Positions 62,638-64,000 of a DNA stretch of 64,000 nucleotides are shown in pieces. The stretch is taken from assembly GCF_004402375.1 (NCBI RefSeq), contig NZ_SOGJ01000010.1:62001-126000 (forward strand). The letters run 5' to 3'. A program made the translations under genes and the position numbers. The DNA comes from Cryobacterium breve. Lineage in GTDB: Bacteria; Actinomycetota; Actinomycetes; Actinomycetales; Microbacteriaceae. A model generated the notes under the pieces. It saw nothing but the letters and a program-made list of their open reading frames with translations, searched no databases and was not told the DNA's origin. Position 1 is the stretch's first letter. Each line of letters begins with the position of its first letter.

Positions 62638-62727
62638 TTAGGCGCTGCGCGGGAACGAGTTGGCTGCGCCGAAGCGGGCGCCGTCGTTCGCGAACGCTAC
62701 GAGCGTAAACGGTGCTGTCTGTATCAT
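62638..62727 (-). CDS. 29-residue leader ORF upstream of the ABC exporter
   Basis: The ORF reads MIQTAPFTLVAFANDGAR followed by FGAANSFPRSA. Its ATG at 62727 has a strong AGGAGG about 6 nt upstream, better than most ribosome sites in the window, and it ends in TAA. No family is recognised and it is too short for a stable fold, so translation itself may be the regulatory act. The first ABC gene starts 195 nt downstream, beyond four hairpins. It could instead be a real microprotein. Confidence 0.55.
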   Translation of the reverse strand: MIQTAPFTLVAFANDGARFGAANSFPRSA

Positions 62728-62835
62728 GTCGGCCTCCTGAGCGCGTCGTGTCTGAGCTGTGCCCCCCTGATCAGGCAGCCTTTCAGGATACGGTTTCAGG
62801 GCCTCCGGCGCAAACGCTGAATCTGGGGGACCGGC

Positions 62836-63663
62836 TCAGCGCACCCGCACGCTCAGGCAGGTGACACAGCCCTCGAGCTTCTCGAACTCGGAGATGTCGA
62901 CCGTGATCACCCGGTAGCCGAGGCCGGTGAACAGCGCCGCGGAGCGCGGAGCAGCACTGGACATGAGCAGAGTCGCGGGGTCCAGCACGACCACTGCGGT
63001 GCCCTCAGGTTCGGGCACGGACAGGAACTGCGGGAACACCCTCGGGTCGTCGACGAGCGGCCGGTAGCCGATCACGGTGCCGTCGGGCAGCGCCGTGACG
63101 GCGGTCTTGAGGTGCAGCACCTTCGTGATGGGCACGGCGACGACCGTGTGACCGCGGGGCTCGAGGATGGCGCGCAGCTGACGCGTGCCCTCAGCGTTCG
63201 TGCGCAGGCTCTGGCCCACGTAAACCGTGCGGCCGACCTTGAGCACGTCGCCGCCGTCGAGGGTGCCCGGCAGCTCGAGGTGGTGCACGGAAAGGCCGAG
63301 GGCCCGCACGGCGGCCTCGGCAGCGCGGGTTTCGCCGCGACGGCTCGGAGCGCCCGGGCTGGACACGACGGCCAGCTGACCGAAGACGATGACGGCGTCC
63401 TCGATGAAGACGGAGTCGGGCAGATCAGGGGCCGGTTCGACCTCGATGGTCTCCCAGCCCTCGGCTTCGAGCGAGGCCACGTAGCCGCGCCACTGTAGAA
63501 CGGCCAGCTCGAGGTCGATCGGACTGCGCCGGATGTGGGTCAGCTGCCCCTCGGCGAGGTTCCGCGCCGGTCGGCGCACCAGTGCACGCCTTCCCGCGGT
63601 ACCGGAGGTGACGGCGGCGGCAGCGGATTCGGCAGGCGAGGATTCGAACTCGACGGTTCCCAT
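62836..63663 (-). CDS. ddaH: Dimethylarginine dimethylaminohydrolase
   Basis: A 275-residue amidinotransferase-fold enzyme that hydrolyses N-omega-methylated arginines to citrulline and methylamines. The catalytic triad segments are in place: Glu/Asp in PDSVFIEDAVIVFG, His in VLHLKTAVTALPDGTVIG, and the nucleophilic Cys in KLEGCVTCLSVR near the C-terminus. LDGGDVLKVGRTVYVGQS is the substrate-loop block. TACACT lies 6 nt before the ATG, so expression may be leaderless. Arginine deiminase-like activity is the alternative. Confidence 0.9.
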   Translation of the reverse strand: MGTVEFESSPAESAAAAVTSGTAGRRALVRRPARNLAEGQLTHIRRSPIDLELAVLQWRGYVASLEAEGWETIEVEPAPDLPDSVFIEDAVIVFGQLAVVSSPGAPSRRGETRAAEAAVRALGLSVHHLELPGTLDGGDVLKVGRTVYVGQSLRTNAEGTRQLRAILEPRGHTVVAVPITKVLHLKTAVTALPDGTVIGYRPLVDDPRVFPQFLSVPEPEGTAVVVLDPATLLMSSAAPRSAALFTGLGYRVITVDISEFEKLEGCVTCLSVRVR

Positions 63664-63669
63664 CCCGCC

Positions 63670-63675
63670 AGTGTA
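63670..63675 (-). promoter_or_regulatory. Candidate -10 box of a leaderless ddaH transcript
   Basis: TACACT on the minus strand ends 6 nt before the ddaH ATG at 63663. Confidence 0.5.
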
Positions 63676-63811
63676 GGGCTCTCCCCACACAGTCGCCGCG
63701 CGGGTCGTGCGCCGCTTCGCGCGAGGCGTGCCAGGCGCGCTGCGGCGCAGCGAGCGCGCCACAGCACGGACGTCGCTGAGCGCCGGTGGGGCGGGCGGCT
63801 CCGCGGAGGGG

Positions 63812-64000
63812 CTACCGGGGGCGGGCGGCGTCCAGGCGGGCGGCAGCCAGTCGCTCGGCGGCGGCGAGCGTCGTGATTCCCTGGTCACGGGCATCCGTGA
63901 AGATCTGCGCAACGACGTCGCCGATCGCGGCGACCCGCTCGGCCACCCGGGCGAGGTCGGCGTTCGGCTCCGAGGCCAGGGCCAGGTAGATCACGCCGCC
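63812..64000 (-). CDS. Glu/Leu/Phe/Val dehydrogenase, C-terminal end (N-terminal part outside window)
   Basis: The minus-strand frame entering from the right edge reads GGVIYLALASEPNADLARV, then an amphipathic helical tail, AIGDVVAQIFTDARDQG and AAERLAAARL, ending at TAG 63812. This matches the last 60 or so residues of the leucine/valine/phenylalanine dehydrogenase branch, where the AGGVI segment of the NAD domain is followed by the C-terminal helices. The substrate specificity and start lie outside the window. ddaH follows on the same strand. Confidence 0.75.
   Translation of the reverse strand, partial: GGVIYLALASEPNADLARVAERVAAIGDVVAQIFTDARDQGITTLAAAERLAAARLDAARPR

Noticed and set aside
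63664-63912. N-terminal extension of the ddaH frame by 83 codons
   Set aside because: The extra segment is Pro/Arg-rich without similarity and would cross the TACACT box that stands 6 nt before the normal start.

Overview
The window is about 64 kb of GC-rich, densely packed actinobacterial chromosome. Several things point to Actinomycetota: mycothiol synthase (MshD), CarD, SenX3-RegX3, an RskA-type anti-sigma factor, a MutT1-type Nudix/phosphatase fusion, and many TANNNT boxes 6-7 nt before start codons (leaderless transcription). The gene content and orders (carD-ispDF-cysS, glnR-mshD, ppk-mutT1, senX3-regX3 near gpm) suggest Microbacteriaceae, perhaps Cryobacterium-like. The family or genus assignment is inference. 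I see no plasmid, prophage or CRISPR signal.

Layout. 0-3 kb: cysS (cut by the window edge), ispDF, carD. 3-18.5 kb: a phosphate and polyphosphate block with SenX3-RegX3, PhoU, PPK1, MutT1 and PstSCAB. Candidate 11-nt PHO-box repeats lie before phoU and before pstS, and a strong hairpin lies between pstS and pstC. Embedded in this block are gpmA, ygfZ, a nitrobindin-like protein, two small membrane proteins and the glnR-mshD pair, preceded by a perfect 20-bp palindrome. 18.5-25.5 kb: pabC, rskA-sigK, a conserved hypothetical, tRNA-Lys, a hexapeptide-repeat protein, a degenerate-SGNH/GAF fusion and a DUF445 protein. 25.5-32.5 kb: a catabolic island for aromatic or primary amines (copper amine oxidase, TetR, FeaR-like AraC regulator, aldehyde dehydrogenase, APC permease). 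32.5-36.9 kb: Leloir galactose genes galM-deoR / galT-galK, without galE. 37-40.9 kb: ybaK, gamma-carbonic anhydrase, and folD-glyA under a ZTP/ZMP riboswitch. 40.9-47.1 kb: a six-gene Mrp Na+/H+ antiporter operon. 47-58.6 kb: amino-acid permease, GreA-like protein, two MFS exporters, purU, a P1B-type metal ATPase, icd, GNAT, an alkyltransferase-like protein and a cupin. 58.6-64 kb: a heterodimeric ABC exporter with a leader ORF and a hairpin-rich leader, DDAH, and the end of a Glu/Leu/Phe/Val dehydrogenase.

How the genes work together. The Pst transporter, PhoU, the two-component system and PPK form a phosphate sensing, uptake and storage circuit. glyA, folD and purU set one-carbon folate flux, with ZMP sensing placed on glyA. 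The amine island oxidises an amine to an aldehyde and then an acid. MutT1 follows ppk with a 4-bp overlap.

Non-coding structure that stands out: two 80-bp elements with identical inverted GAATTC-GACGGAGAT arms and unrelated 50-bp cores; two further long palindromes; a TTCGG microsatellite-like tract; a pair of 6-5-6 inverted repeats before the SGNH/GAF gene; and a leader peptide followed by four hairpins before the ABC exporter. All assignments were read from sequence motifs and conserved gene order. No database search was run.
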